A stretch of 64,000 nt of DNA from an uncultured Sphingomonadaceae bacterium (GTDB lineage: Bacteria > Pseudomonadota > Alphaproteobacteria > Sphingomonadales > Sphingomonadaceae). Below are positions 24,113 through 33,113 of this stretch, piece after piece. The stretch covers positions 32,831-96,830 of the forward strand of contig CAMYJW010000011.1 of the NCBI GenBank assembly GCA_947258815.1, given 5' to 3'. The notes beneath the pieces are model-generated. The model was not told the origin of the DNA. It was given only the letters and a program-made list of their open reading frames with translations, and ran no database searches. Every line of letters begins with the position of its first letter. The stretch's first letter is position 1. The position numbers and the translations under genes are program-made.

Positions 24113-25264
24113 ATGGATCCTCAGGCACCTGCCCAATATCATAATCCGGTTGTTGATCCCAATTGCGTGCCGCGCCCTTATCCGGCCCGCACCGATCACC
24201 TGCCCACCTCGATGGACAACATCGATGCCGCATGGCTCAGCCGGATGATGAGCTACAAATACCCCGGCGTCGAAGCCAGCAACATGGAAACGGTGGAACT
24301 GCTGAACAGCCACACCACCAAATGGCGGATCAAGGTGGACTGGAACGATGCCGGCAAGGCAGCGGGTCTGCCCCAGCATCTTTGCATGAAATCGAACTGG
24401 TCGGGCGCGTTCGACAATGTCGATATTCATGCCGTGGAAGCGCGTTTCTATCATTTCATGATTGATGAAATGAAAGTGCCCACCGCCAAATGCTATTATG
24501 CCGACTGGGATGACGATGGCAGCGCCCATGGCTTCGTCGTGCTGGAAGATCTTGTCCAGAGAGGCGGCAAATTCGGCCACAGCACCGATGCCAATGGCGT
24601 TGATATGATCTTCGATAATCTCGAAGGACTGGCCAAACTGCATGGCAGCTTGTGGGACAGCGACAAGATCAGCCCCGCCAACGCGCCGTGGCTGCAAACC
24701 CAGATGGATACGCCGTGCGACAGCGATCAGGTGCGCATCATGTGGCAGTGGATTGCTGCCAATCTTGAAGACCCCGGTTTCTGCGAAATCGCGCCGCAGC
24801 ACTATCTTGACGATCCGCGCAAAGTGGAACGCGCGTTTGACCGGCTGGGCGAGATCGACCGCGCCTATGATGCGCCATACTGCATCGTGCTGGGCGATTG
24901 CCATCAGGGCAACACCTATATCCTGCCCGACGGTGATCGGCTGTGGCTGGACTGGCAGCTTGTTCGTCGCGGTCGTCCATGGCGCGATCTCACTTATTTC
25001 GTGATCGGCGCGCTCTCGATCGAAGAGCGTCGCAAGTTTCACAAGGACATGGTGAAGAAATACCGCGAATATCTGATCGCCACGGGTGCACAGGGCGTGC
25101 CCAGCTTCGAAGAGGCGTGGGAGCAGACCCGCCTGTTCGTGATGTATGGATTGCAGGCCTGGGTCGCGAACTTGGATGCCTGGGGACAGAACGGCATCCC
25201 GATGAATGAACGCTTTTTCACCGCTGCCGAAGATTACGGCACTTGGGGACTTCTAGGAGAATAA
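24113..25264 (+). CDS. Phosphotransferase-like kinase (APH / ecdysteroid-kinase-like)
   Basis: 383 residues from ATG 24113, with AAGGAG eight bases upstream and two bases after the MFS stop. The kinase-like fold of aminoglycoside phosphotransferases is indicated by VLGDCHQGNTYI (catalytic Asp, then Asn of the Brenner motif) and LWLDWQLVRRGRPWRDL (metal-binding Asp with the typical Trp). An upstream LCMKSNWSG strand may carry the ATP-binding Lys, and AVEARFYHFM the Glu. The group includes kinases for small hydroxylated compounds, choline and ecdysteroids. Here it may phosphorylate an imported hydroxylated substrate. The phosphatase at 8412 could undo this. Its TAA overlaps the ATG of the SDR. 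Confidence 0.8.
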   Translation: MDPQAPAQYHNPVVDPNCVPRPYPARTDHLPTSMDNIDAAWLSRMMSYKYPGVEASNMETVELLNSHTTKWRIKVDWNDAGKAAGLPQHLCMKSNWSGAFDNVDIHAVEARFYHFMIDEMKVPTAKCYYADWDDDGSAHGFVVLEDLVQRGGKFGHSTDANGVDMIFDNLEGLAKLHGSLWDSDKISPANAPWLQTQMDTPCDSDQVRIMWQWIAANLEDPGFCEIAPQHYLDDPRKVERAFDRLGEIDRAYDAPYCIVLGDCHQGNTYILPDGDRLWLDWQLVRRGRPWRDLTYFVIGALSIEERRKFHKDMVKKYREYLIATGAQGVPSFEEAWEQTRLFVMYGLQAWVANLDAWGQNGIPMNERFFTAAEDYGTWGLLGE

Positions 25265-26082
25265 TGATGGGTCTGGTTGAAGGTAAAGTCGCGATTGTCA
25301 CCGGGGCAGGCGCGAACATTGGTGAGGCCTGCGCCAAGATGCTCTCGGCAAATGGCGCATCGGTGGTGGTTGCCGATATCAACGCCGAAGGCGCCGAGCG
25401 CGTGGCCGGTGAAATCAACGCGGGCGGCGGCACGGCCATGGCCCACGCGGTTGATCTGGGCGACGAAGCCAGCATCGCCGCGATGGTTGCGGCAGTGATG
25501 GAGCGGTTTGGAAAGATCGACATCCTGCACAACAACGCCGCCAACACCGGCGCCGCGCAGATGACCCGCGATGCAGCACTGCTGGAAATGGAAGAAGAAG
25601 TCTGGGATGCGGCGTTTGATATCAACACGCGCGGCACCATGCTGATGACCAAACATGTCATCCCGCACATGATCGCGGGCGGCGGCGGATCGATCGTCAA
25701 CACCAGTTCGGGCACATCACTACTCGGCGATGTGCTGAACCCGGCCTATGCGGCATCCAAAGCCGCCGTCAACGCGCTGACCCGCAACACCGCGGCGCAG
25801 TTTGGCAAAGCAAACATCCGCTGCAACGCGGTGCTTCCCGGGCTGGTACTCAGCCCCGTGGCACGCGCGCAGATGACAGAAGAACAGCTCAACCTTATCC
25901 AGCGCCATGTGCTGTTGCCGCGTGAAAGCGTGGCCGACGACATTGCCGGGGTTGTGACCTGGCTGGCTTCGGACATGTCCGGCTTCGTCACCGCGCAGAT
26001 CATTTCCGCCGATGGCGGCATCTGCCACCACTTGCCGCACTATGCCGATATGATGGACATGATGGCAGCGGCACAAGGCTGA
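25264..26082 (+). CDS. SDR family oxidoreductase
   Basis: 272 residues. The start is ATG 25264 (TAATG overlap with the kinase stop) or the adjacent ATG 25267; a GGAG ribosome site lies just upstream. TGAGANIG is the cofactor loop; VVVADIN (Asp) favours NAD. HNNAA, Ser in NTSSGTS and YAASK are present. The C-terminus CHHLPHYADMMDMM belongs to the same tail type as the SDRs at 1644 and 6365. Last gene of its operon, followed by a strong terminator (26103). Confidence 0.93.
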   Translation: MMGLVEGKVAIVTGAGANIGEACAKMLSANGASVVVADINAEGAERVAGEINAGGGTAMAHAVDLGDEASIAAMVAAVMERFGKIDILHNNAANTGAAQMTRDAALLEMEEEVWDAAFDINTRGTMLMTKHVIPHMIAGGGGSIVNTSSGTSLLGDVLNPAYAASKAAVNALTRNTAAQFGKANIRCNAVLPGLVLSPVARAQMTEEQLNLIQRHVLLPRESVADDIAGVVTWLASDMSGFVTAQIISADGGICHHLPHYADMMDMMAAAQG

Positions 26083-26102
26083 ACATCACCGCACCTGCAA
26101 CG

Positions 26103-26143
26103 AAAAAGGCCCGGCCTCGAACATTCGAGACCGGGCCTTTTTT
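26103..26143. terminator. Strong rho-independent terminator, bidirectional
   Basis: A-run, stem GGCCCGG-c-CTCGAA / TTCGAG-a-CCGGGCC with a short loop, then a run of six T. The A-run on the left makes it work for both strands. It ends the 22830-26082 operon and can also end the minus-strand LLM gene that stops at 26185. Confidence 0.9.
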
Positions 26144-26184
26144 CACGCCCGACCATAATGGCCGGGCCAGAATCAGGCGGGCAA

Positions 26185-27105
26185 TCAGATTTTGGGCATA
26201 ATCTCTTCGGCCACCCAGTGCTGGCGATCGATCCATGCCTGCGCGTCGGTCAGCCCCGGCGGCAGCGGCACGATTGTTTCGGTCATGCCCAGTTCTTTCA
26301 GCCAGCCGATCTGATCGATGATCTTGGCCGCGTCGCTGGTGCCCGGTGCGCGCGGATCGTCGAGAATTTCGTGGTGTGCGCCAACATTCAGCATTTCGAG
26401 CGCAAAGAAAAACTCAAGCGGGCGGCCATCGTATTCCGGCTGCGATTTGATGTAATCGATGCAATCGGGGAACGTTTCAGGCGGAGTGCGGAATGGCGAC
26501 CAGCCATTGCCGAACTTTGCCACCCGGCGCTGAACCGCAGGCGCATCGCCGCCAAACCAGATCGGCAGACCCGGTTTCTGCACAGGCCGGGGGCCAAATC
26601 CGCAATCCTTGAAGCTAACATATTCGCCTTCAAATTCAGGATTTTCGCTCGTCCACAATTCAATGATCGCAGCCACATATTCATCCGCAATCGCGCCGCG
26701 CTTGTTGAACGGCACGTTCAGCATATCGAACTCTTCCTTGAGCCAGCCGACGCCAAACAGCGCTTCGGCGCGGCCGCCGGTCAAAAAATCAATCGTTGAC
26801 CAGCCTTTCGCCTGCACAATCGGATTTTGCAGCGGCAGGATCGAAACGGATGACGACAAACGCAGGTTCTTCGTCTGCCCGCCAATATAGCCAAGCGCGG
26901 CAACAGTGTGGAAATACCAGTCGCCCGAAAGCTCGATATGCTCATTGGGGATAATAAAATGCTCACCCAGCATGCATTTATTGAAGCCAAGATCATCAGC
27001 GACAGACATCAGCCTGCCGATCTCCGCACCATCAAGCGCGGCTTCCCACGGCTGCGCCATCGCGGCAACTTTCATACTGTTTGGAACACCAATATTGAGC
27101 TTCAT
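26185..27105 (-). CDS. LLM-class F420-dependent oxidoreductase
   Basis: 306 residues from ATG 27105, with AGGAGAG eight bases upstream; an in-frame start at 27129 lies before that ribosome site. Luciferase-like barrel of the subgroup with MLGEHFIIPNEH, LSSSVSILPLQNP, GRAEALFGVGWLKEEFD and PIWFGGDAPAVQRR; the last two are the flavin/F420-phosphate contacts seen in F420-dependent members such as the TIGR03619 group. It stands alone on the minus strand. A near-perfect palindromic site (27167) lies 62 bp upstream. Confidence 0.9.
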   Translation of the reverse strand: MKLNIGVPNSMKVAAMAQPWEAALDGAEIGRLMSVADDLGFNKCMLGEHFIIPNEHIELSGDWYFHTVAALGYIGGQTKNLRLSSSVSILPLQNPIVQAKGWSTIDFLTGGRAEALFGVGWLKEEFDMLNVPFNKRGAIADEYVAAIIELWTSENPEFEGEYVSFKDCGFGPRPVQKPGLPIWFGGDAPAVQRRVAKFGNGWSPFRTPPETFPDCIDYIKSQPEYDGRPLEFFFALEMLNVGAHHEILDDPRAPGTSDAAKIIDQIGWLKELGMTETIVPLPPGLTDAQAWIDRQHWVAEEIMPKI

Positions 27106-27166
27106 GACCGGCTCTCCTGTAACTGCCATTTGTGCAAAAGTGTGCGGGAGCGCCTGTGCCGATCAA

Positions 27167-27182
27167 CCTGTCCACGGACAGG
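27167..27182. promoter_or_regulatory. Candidate operator, copy 4 of the palindrome (perfect)
   Basis: CCTGTC CACG GACAGG, a perfect 7+2+7 inverted repeat. On the minus strand, reading toward the LLM gene, it continues AGGTTGATC. It lies 62 bp upstream of the start at 27105. This is the best copy of the window-wide motif. Confidence 0.6.
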
Positions 27183-27204
27183 CGAATCAGGCCTTGCGCG
27201 GATG

Positions 27205-27222
27205 ATTGCCCTAAAGGGCAAT
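27205..27222. terminator. Hairpin after cofE, possible weak terminator
   Basis: ATTGCCC TAAA GGGCAAT, a perfect 7-bp stem with a 4-base loop, 21 bases past the cofE stop on the minus strand. The T-rich side (ATTTT) follows on the plus strand, so as an intrinsic terminator it suits the plus direction better. It could mark the end of the F420 operon by stabilising the 3' end. Confidence 0.4.
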
Positions 27223-27242
27223 ATTTTCCGGCAAGCCGATGC

Positions 27243-27998
27243 TTATCGAAACAGGTCTTCGTTTTTGGGGCGCAGCGCGGCACCGATGGTTTGCGCCTCT
27301 GACTGCCAGGAAAGGCCGCGCACGATACAGGCAGGCAAACCTTCCGCCCCTTCGCCCATCGCCAGCCCTGCGGCGGCCGCGACCGAATCGGCAAAGGCGA
27401 TCTGCGTAACCTGCATGGTCCGCCCGTCCCGGTCTGGCTCTCCGCGCTGATCAAGCACGGCGGGAAGGCCCGAAATGCCGATCGCAACGTTGACCGTGCC
27501 AACCCGCCACGGCCTGCCGAAGCTGTCTGAAATTATCACCGCCACGCCCAATCCAGTCGCCGCTTTGCACGCGCTGGCGATCCGGGCCGCGCTGGCATCG
27601 GGATCTTCGGGCAAAAGCAGCACATGCCCACCATGCGCAGAGCCGATATTGGATGCATCAATCCCGGCATTGGCCATCACATGGCCCAGTTTGTGGCGTG
27701 TGATGAGGATATTGGGCGCGCGGCGCACCACCGCGCTTGATTCGCGCAGCACCAGCTCAACCAGCGCCGGGTCTTTGCCCACGTCCGCGGCCAGCGCGCG
27801 CGCGTCTGCCGATGGCGTAACAGCCGCGGGATCGACCATGCGCCCTTCGGCCTTGGATACGATTTTCTGCGTAACCACCAGAATATCGCCCGCCTGCAAG
27901 CCGGGATCGCCTTGCGCCAGCCGCCGCGCCAGAATTGCGGGCAGATCATCGCCATCGGCAAACTCGGGCAGCCCGGCAATCGGTTTAACGCAATACAT
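27243..27998 (-). CDS. cofE: Coenzyme F420-0:L-glutamate ligase
   Basis: 251 residues, the length of single-domain CofE proteins (actinobacterial FbiB has an extra C-terminal nitroreductase-like domain, which is absent here). The N-terminal LPEFADGDDLPAIL, then DILVVTQKIVSKAEGR, LVLRESSAVVRR, and HKLGHVMANAGIDASN are the family's signature blocks; VAVIISDSFGRPWRVGTVNVAIG follows. The enzyme adds glutamates to F420-0 using GTP. It starts 17 bp after fbiC ends and is the last gene of the minus-strand run from 34043. CofC and CofD genes are not in the window and must lie elsewhere if F420 is made. Confidence 0.93.
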   Translation of the reverse strand: MYCVKPIAGLPEFADGDDLPAILARRLAQGDPGLQAGDILVVTQKIVSKAEGRMVDPAAVTPSADARALAADVGKDPALVELVLRESSAVVRRAPNILITRHKLGHVMANAGIDASNIGSAHGGHVLLLPEDPDASAARIASACKAATGLGVAVIISDSFGRPWRVGTVNVAIGISGLPAVLDQRGEPDRDGRTMQVTQIAFADSVAAAAGLAMGEGAEGLPACIVRGLSWQSEAQTIGAALRPKNEDLFR

Positions 27999-28015
27999 CG
28001 ACGGCTCCGAACCGG

Positions 28016-30334
28016 TCAGTCAGCGCAGATCAATTCGCGCTGGCGCACCTGATAAAGCGTGCTGCGCTCGACCAGCGAACGCCCCAGCCCTTCAGCCAGC
28101 TCGCGCATCTGTACGACGCCAAATTCCTGCCCGTTAACGCCGCCTGCCGCGCGCGTAATCGATTCGTCCATCAGCGTTCCGCCAAGATCGTTTGCGCCAG
28201 CCTGCAGCATCGCCGCCGCACCCTCTGGCCCCAGTTTCACCCAGCTTGCCTGAATGTTGGGGATCGCCCCATCCAGCGCAATGCGCGCCACTGCATGCAT
28301 CAGCACCGCCTCGCGCCATGTCGGGCCAGAGCGTGTCTCGCCCCGGCGCCAGTTGGGCGCTTCCATGTGCACAAACGGCAGCGGCACAAATTCGGTAAAC
28401 CCGCCCGTTTCCTGCTGCAACTGGCGCACGCGCAGCAAGTGAATTGCCCAGTGATCGTGTGTTTCAACATGGCCAAACATGATCGTCGCGGTTGATTTCA
28501 GGCCAACAGTGTGCGCCGCGCGCATCACCGCCAGCCACTCCTGAGTGTTGACCTTATCCGCGCAGATGACATCGCGAATATCATCGGAAAGGATCTCCGC
28601 TGCCGTGCCCGGCAACGTCGCCAGCCCGGCCTCTTTCAACGAAGCCAGATATTCCTCATAGGTCAGGCCCAGCGTCGTCGCCCCGTGATGCACTTCGAGC
28701 GGCGAAAAGGCATGAACATGCATTTCGGGCACGGCCTCTTTCACCGCCCGGACAATCGCGCGATAGGTGTTGCCATCATAGCTGGGATGGATGCCGCCTT
28801 GCAGGCAAACCTCGCTTGCTCCGCGCTCCCACGCCTCGCGCGTGCGCTGCGCAATTTCGGCATGGTCGATGTTATAGGCGGGGCCACGCTCACTTTTGGT
28901 GCTGCCTTTGGAAAAGGCACAAAAGCCGCAGCGATAAAGGCAGATGTTGGTGTAATTGATATTGCGATTGACAGCATGGGTGATCGTATCGCCCACCCGA
29001 TCCTGCCGCAGTTCATCGGCAAACCGGCTGACCGCCTCAAAATCGCGCCCTTCGGCAGTGAACAGCCGCGCGACCTGATCGGCTTCCAGTTCCTCGCCAT
29101 ATTCAACCCGGCCAAGCGCCGCGCGGATCGCAGGATCGCGGCCCGCAACCAGCGAGGGGAAAGTTTCGGGAATTTCCCCGCCGGTGCCCGCAGACCAGTC
29201 ACTGTCACGCGGCAGGCCGCGCGCGTCTACCGCACGGCGAATGCGGGTGTGCAGTGCCTCATCGGCCCAGCGCACCGGATCGCGCGCAAATGCCGGGCCA
29301 ATTGCCAGTCGCTGCCGCAGATGCCTGCCAGCGCGTTCGGTTTCGGTTTCCAGCTTTTCAAGATGCGGCCACGGCGCTTCTGGATTGACATGATCGGGCG
29401 TGACCGGAGAAACCCCGCCCCAATCGTTGACCCCGGCGCGGACCAGGGGTTTGAGCTGGCCGGGCTGCAGGTTTGGCGGGGCCTGTATCGTCATATCCGG
29501 GCCAAAGATCAGGCGCGCGGCGGCAATCGTCCACAGATGCTCATCCAGCGGCAGATCGGGCGCATCGCGCATCAGCGTATCGGGCTTGGACCGGAAATTC
29601 TGGACGATCACTTCCTGAATGTGGCCATAGCGCACATGCAAATCGCGGATCGCCAGCAACGCCTCTATTCGTTCCAGCCGGGTCTCGCCAATGCCGATCA
29701 GCAGCCCGGTGGTAAACGGAACCTGCGCTTCTCCGGCAAGGCGGATCGATTCAAGCCGCACGGCAGGAACTTTATCGGGCGAGCCATAATGCGGCCTGCC
29801 TTTTTCGCATAACCGATCAGAACTGCTTTCCAGCATCAGCCCCATCGATGCCGATAGCGGACGCAACGTTGCATAGTCGTGCGCATCCATGATGCCGGGG
29901 TTGAGATGTGGCAGCAGCCCGGTTTCATTCAGCACCAGCTTCGCAACATGGGCCAGATAGTCCAGCGTGCTGGAAAAGCCGCGTTCGGCCAGCCATTCGC
30001 GCGCGGTGGAATAGCGCGCCTCGGGCCGGTCCCCCAGCGTGAACAGCGCTTCGCGGCAGCCCTGCGCCTCTCCTGCGCGGGCAATTTCCAGCACTTCTTC
30101 AGGCTCAAGAAACGGCGCTTCAAGCTGCGACGGGCGATGCGCGAAGGTGCAATAATGGCAAACATCGCGGCACAATTTGGTGAGCGGAATGAACACCTTG
30201 CGCGAATAAGTGACCAGCGTGCCCTGCCCGGCCAGCGTTTGCGTTTCGGCTTGACCCAGCAGATCGGGCAGCGCCATCGGTTCCAACCGGTCAAGCCAGT
30301 CGCGCGCTTCTTCTCGGTTCCACCACTGCGTCAT
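28016..30334 (-). CDS. fbiC: Bifunctional FO synthase (CofG-CofH fusion)
   Basis: 772 residues. Two radical-SAM domains in the FbiC order: the CofG part has C55-RDV-C59-HY-C62, and the CofH part has ICLYRCGFCAF near residue 460. Each gives the Cx3Cx2C ligands of a [4Fe-4S] cluster. HPSYDGNTY and GTAAEILSD in the second half are CofH features. The enzyme joins tyrosine and a 5-amino-6-ribitylaminouracil intermediate into the deazaflavin chromophore FO. Fusions of this type are typical of actinobacteria; in archaea and cyanobacteria the halves are separate genes. It lies 7 bp downstream of an LLM gene and 17 bp upstream of cofE, so cofactor and user enzyme appear co-transcribed. Confidence 0.95.
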   Translation of the reverse strand: MTQWWNREEARDWLDRLEPMALPDLLGQAETQTLAGQGTLVTYSRKVFIPLTKLCRDVCHYCTFAHRPSQLEAPFLEPEEVLEIARAGEAQGCREALFTLGDRPEARYSTAREWLAERGFSSTLDYLAHVAKLVLNETGLLPHLNPGIMDAHDYATLRPLSASMGLMLESSSDRLCEKGRPHYGSPDKVPAVRLESIRLAGEAQVPFTTGLLIGIGETRLERIEALLAIRDLHVRYGHIQEVIVQNFRSKPDTLMRDAPDLPLDEHLWTIAAARLIFGPDMTIQAPPNLQPGQLKPLVRAGVNDWGGVSPVTPDHVNPEAPWPHLEKLETETERAGRHLRQRLAIGPAFARDPVRWADEALHTRIRRAVDARGLPRDSDWSAGTGGEIPETFPSLVAGRDPAIRAALGRVEYGEELEADQVARLFTAEGRDFEAVSRFADELRQDRVGDTITHAVNRNINYTNICLYRCGFCAFSKGSTKSERGPAYNIDHAEIAQRTREAWERGASEVCLQGGIHPSYDGNTYRAIVRAVKEAVPEMHVHAFSPLEVHHGATTLGLTYEEYLASLKEAGLATLPGTAAEILSDDIRDVICADKVNTQEWLAVMRAAHTVGLKSTATIMFGHVETHDHWAIHLLRVRQLQQETGGFTEFVPLPFVHMEAPNWRRGETRSGPTWREAVLMHAVARIALDGAIPNIQASWVKLGPEGAAAMLQAGANDLGGTLMDESITRAAGGVNGQEFGVVQMRELAEGLGRSLVERSTLYQVRQRELICAD

Positions 30335-30341
30335 TATTGTC

Positions 30342-31343
30342 TCACAGTTCCTTGCGCGCCGCTGCCAGGCCGCGAATTGTCACCAGCGGATCGGCATGAC
30401 CGGGCAACGCCGCGATCAGCGTCGAGACACCCATTGCCTCCATCTTGCGCATCACATCTGTCATATGGGGTTCCGGCCCGGTAATTGTATCGAAATCCTG
30501 CAAAAATTCGGTCAGGCCCATTTCATCCATCATTTGCACGTTCTTGCCGCCGACCACGACATGTTCGGACGGATCATAGCGAGTCTGATAGGCTTCGATC
30601 AGCGGGCGGACATTGGGCGGCAGCATCGCCAGCGCTTCAGGCGTGCGGATCGCCATCGCGTTGACCGAGATAAACGCCTTGAGATCGTCAATCGCCTGCT
30701 GGCGTTCGGGCCGCACCGAAATGAAACTGGTCACCCAGATATCAATCGCATCGGCATCGCGCCCGGCTTTGGTCGCGGCATCGCGCACCGCGGCGATTTT
30801 TGCTTCCAGCCCCTCAAGATGCTGATCGCCAGCAAACAGGATGGCGCCGTCTGCCTGCTCACCCGCCAGCGCCAGCGCCTTGGGGCCGAACGCGGAATAG
30901 TAAATCGGCACAGGGCGCGCGAAGCGCAGCGGTTTGACGGGCCGCCCTTCCCACTCGATAGGCTCACCCGCGAACAACCCGCGATAGGCGGCAAGTTCGG
31001 CGCGGATTTCCTTTTGCGTGGCAGGCATGCGGCCAACCGCAAGGATCGTGCTGCCGCCGGTGGCAAGGCCCAGAACCGCGCGGCCGCCGGTCAGTTCGTC
31101 CAGTGTTGAAAAGGCATTGGCCGCAACCAGCGGATGCCGCATGAACGGCGATGTGACGAGCGAACCAATCTGCGCGTTGGGCGCTTCGAGCGCCGCGATG
31201 GTCATGGATGTGACCATCTCATGCCATCCGGCAGGCGAGTCGCCGATTGTGATCAGATCATAATCCAGCTCCGAGGCAAGACGGACTTCGGACCGGAACA
31301 AGTCAATCGACGGGCCCCACATCGAACAGATACCAAGCTTCAT
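30342..31343 (-). CDS. LLM-class F420-dependent oxidoreductase
   Basis: 333 residues from ATG 31343, with AAGGAGGAG at good spacing; a GTG at 31349 overlaps the sulfatase stop and lies too close to that ribosome site. Luciferase-like barrel with LITIGDSPAGWHEM, GSLVTSPFMRHP, GRAVLGLATGGSTI, VPIYYSAFGPKALALAG and IDIWVTSFISVRPE. The layout resembles methylenetetrahydromethanopterin-reductase-like (MER-type) F420 enzymes, a different branch from 12740/17355 and 26185. It sits between a sulfatase (2 bp gap) and fbiC (7 bp gap). Confidence 0.9.
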   Translation of the reverse strand: MKLGICSMWGPSIDLFRSEVRLASELDYDLITIGDSPAGWHEMVTSMTIAALEAPNAQIGSLVTSPFMRHPLVAANAFSTLDELTGGRAVLGLATGGSTILAVGRMPATQKEIRAELAAYRGLFAGEPIEWEGRPVKPLRFARPVPIYYSAFGPKALALAGEQADGAILFAGDQHLEGLEAKIAAVRDAATKAGRDADAIDIWVTSFISVRPERQQAIDDLKAFISVNAMAIRTPEALAMLPPNVRPLIEAYQTRYDPSEHVVVGGKNVQMMDEMGLTEFLQDFDTITGPEPHMTDVMRKMEAMGVSTLIAALPGHADPLVTIRGLAAARKEL

Positions 31344-31345
31344 GG

Positions 31346-33079
31346 TCACTCCTCCTTTTGCGGCTCGCGTGCGGCGTGCGCGGCGCGGCGCAATTGCGGC
31401 GGCAGCACATCCGCCTGTTCGTTCAGATTATGGCGCGCCACATAAGCACGCCAGCTGGCCATCATTGCCTTGAAACGTTCCGGCTCAACAGCCTTTAGAT
31501 CACTCCGCTCCCCCGGATCGCGGCTGACATTGTACAGATGCCATTCGCCATCGCCCATCGGCGGCAAAATACGGATCGCTTTCCAGTCTCCCGCGCGCAC
31601 CATGCCTTGTCCGTTAAAGCCAAACGCAACATGCTTTTCAGGACGCGCGGCGCCATCGCCCGCCAGCCATGGCATCAGGTTATCGCCTTCAATCGGCGCG
31701 ACTGAAACACCGCCAACTGTTGCGGTCTGGCCGATCCCGGCCAGCGCCAGCAAAGTCGGCGCAATATCGCGCACATCCGCGACCACACCGTTGACATCCC
31801 CGCCGGCCACACCGGGCGCCTGAAGGATCGCCGGAACGTGGGTTCCGCCCTCGGTCACAAACGCCTTGAACAGACGCGAAGGCGAAGCCACAGCGCGCGC
31901 CCAGCGCGGATCCTGAAGCACAAAGCTGGCCGCCGACCCCATCGCTGCCAGACTGTTGTCAGCCGATTGATATCGCTGCGAAAATCCGGGCATTACAGCA
32001 TACTGGCGCGGATCTTCACCCGCCGGGCCATTGTCAGACAGGAACAGGATCACCATGTTATCAAGCTGGCCTGCCTCCTCCAGCGCATCGAAAACGTGGT
32101 TGATGTTGTGATCCATGCGATCAACCATCGCCGCATAGATCGCCATGCGCCGTGCCTCTGCCTTGCGCTGTTCGGGCGAAAGCGCATCCCATTGCTTTTG
32201 CAACTGCGCGATTGCATCCTTTGCGCCGGGCGCATCGCCGGCAAACACGCGCGCCTTGCGCTGACCAGCCAGACGTTCGCGCGCAAGCGCCGCCCAGCCC
32301 GCTTCATACCGCCCGGCATAGCGCGCAATGTCAGCCTTGCGCGCCTGCAACGGCGAATGCGGCGCGGTGAACGAAAGATAGGCGAAAAACGGCGCGGCGC
32401 GATCGCCGCTTTCAAGCTGGCTTATCAGTTTGGCGGCGAAAACATCGGATGAATAAAAGCCCGGTTCCGGCTGCCATTCCCGGTCATTCTCAACATATGT
32501 CGCACCGGCAAGGCCGGTGGAGGATGAACCGAAGCCACCTTCGCCAAAATGGTTTGCCGCGCCTTGCAGCAAGGCAAAACTGGTCTGAAAACCGCGCTGT
32601 GCAGGGCGCTCGCCATCGGCCATGCCAAGATGCCATTTGCCCGACATCGCCGTGCGATACCCGGCCTGTGCAAACCGCTCCGCCAGAGAGGCGACACGCG
32701 GGCTGAGCACACCTTCAAAACCCTGTTGGCCGCGATAATGCGCGGGAATATGCTCTGCCATCGCGCCTAGTCCGGCGACATGATTATCCGCACCCGAAAG
32801 CATCATCGCGCGCGTGGGTGAGCAGGAAGGCGCACTGTGCATGCCGGTCAGCCGCAAACCGTTTGCCGCCAGCCGGTCCAGACCGGGGGTGGCAATTTCC
32901 CCGCCAAACGGGCCGATATCGGAATAGCCCAGATCGTCGGCAACAATTATCAGAACATTGGGCCGCTGCTTGGCGAGCGTTGCCGCGCCATCTTGCGACG
33001 TCACAGTGGTGCACGCGGAAAGCCAGCCACAGGCGAACAGGCCAAGGACGATCCGGGCAAGGAACCCAGGCCTTATCAT
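31346..33079 (-). CDS. Arylsulfatase-type sulfatase, predicted lipoprotein
   Basis: 577 residues from ATG 33079; nine upstream in-frame codons lack a signal-peptide character. The N-terminus is a lipoprotein signal (MIRPGFLARIVLGLFACGW, then LSAC lipobox), so the enzyme should be anchored in the periplasm. NVLIIVADDLGYSDIG gives metal-binding Asp residues. CSPTR is the CxPxR sequence whose Cys is converted to formylglycine. SGKWHLG and LFLSDNGPAGEDP are further sulfatase blocks with active-site Lys, His, Asp and Asn. It would release sulfate from an organic sulfate ester outside the cytoplasm. In an operon with BKACE, LLM and F420 genes. Formylglycine-generating enzyme is not in the window. 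Confidence 0.92.
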   Translation of the reverse strand: MIRPGFLARIVLGLFACGWLSACTTVTSQDGAATLAKQRPNVLIIVADDLGYSDIGPFGGEIATPGLDRLAANGLRLTGMHSAPSCSPTRAMMLSGADNHVAGLGAMAEHIPAHYRGQQGFEGVLSPRVASLAERFAQAGYRTAMSGKWHLGMADGERPAQRGFQTSFALLQGAANHFGEGGFGSSSTGLAGATYVENDREWQPEPGFYSSDVFAAKLISQLESGDRAAPFFAYLSFTAPHSPLQARKADIARYAGRYEAGWAALARERLAGQRKARVFAGDAPGAKDAIAQLQKQWDALSPEQRKAEARRMAIYAAMVDRMDHNINHVFDALEEAGQLDNMVILFLSDNGPAGEDPRQYAVMPGFSQRYQSADNSLAAMGSAASFVLQDPRWARAVASPSRLFKAFVTEGGTHVPAILQAPGVAGGDVNGVVADVRDIAPTLLALAGIGQTATVGGVSVAPIEGDNLMPWLAGDGAARPEKHVAFGFNGQGMVRAGDWKAIRILPPMGDGEWHLYNVSRDPGERSDLKAVEPERFKAMMASWRAYVARHNLNEQADVLPPQLRRAAHAAREPQKEE

Positions 33080-33113
33080 ACTCGCTCTGGTCTGGCTTAT
33101 GCGCACAGTGCGA

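Noticed and set aside
27167..27182. A quorum-sensing lux box
   Set aside because: The arms ACCTGT/ACAGG resemble a lux box, but the spacing is two bases shorter and no autoinducer synthase or autoinducer-binding LuxR is encoded in the window.
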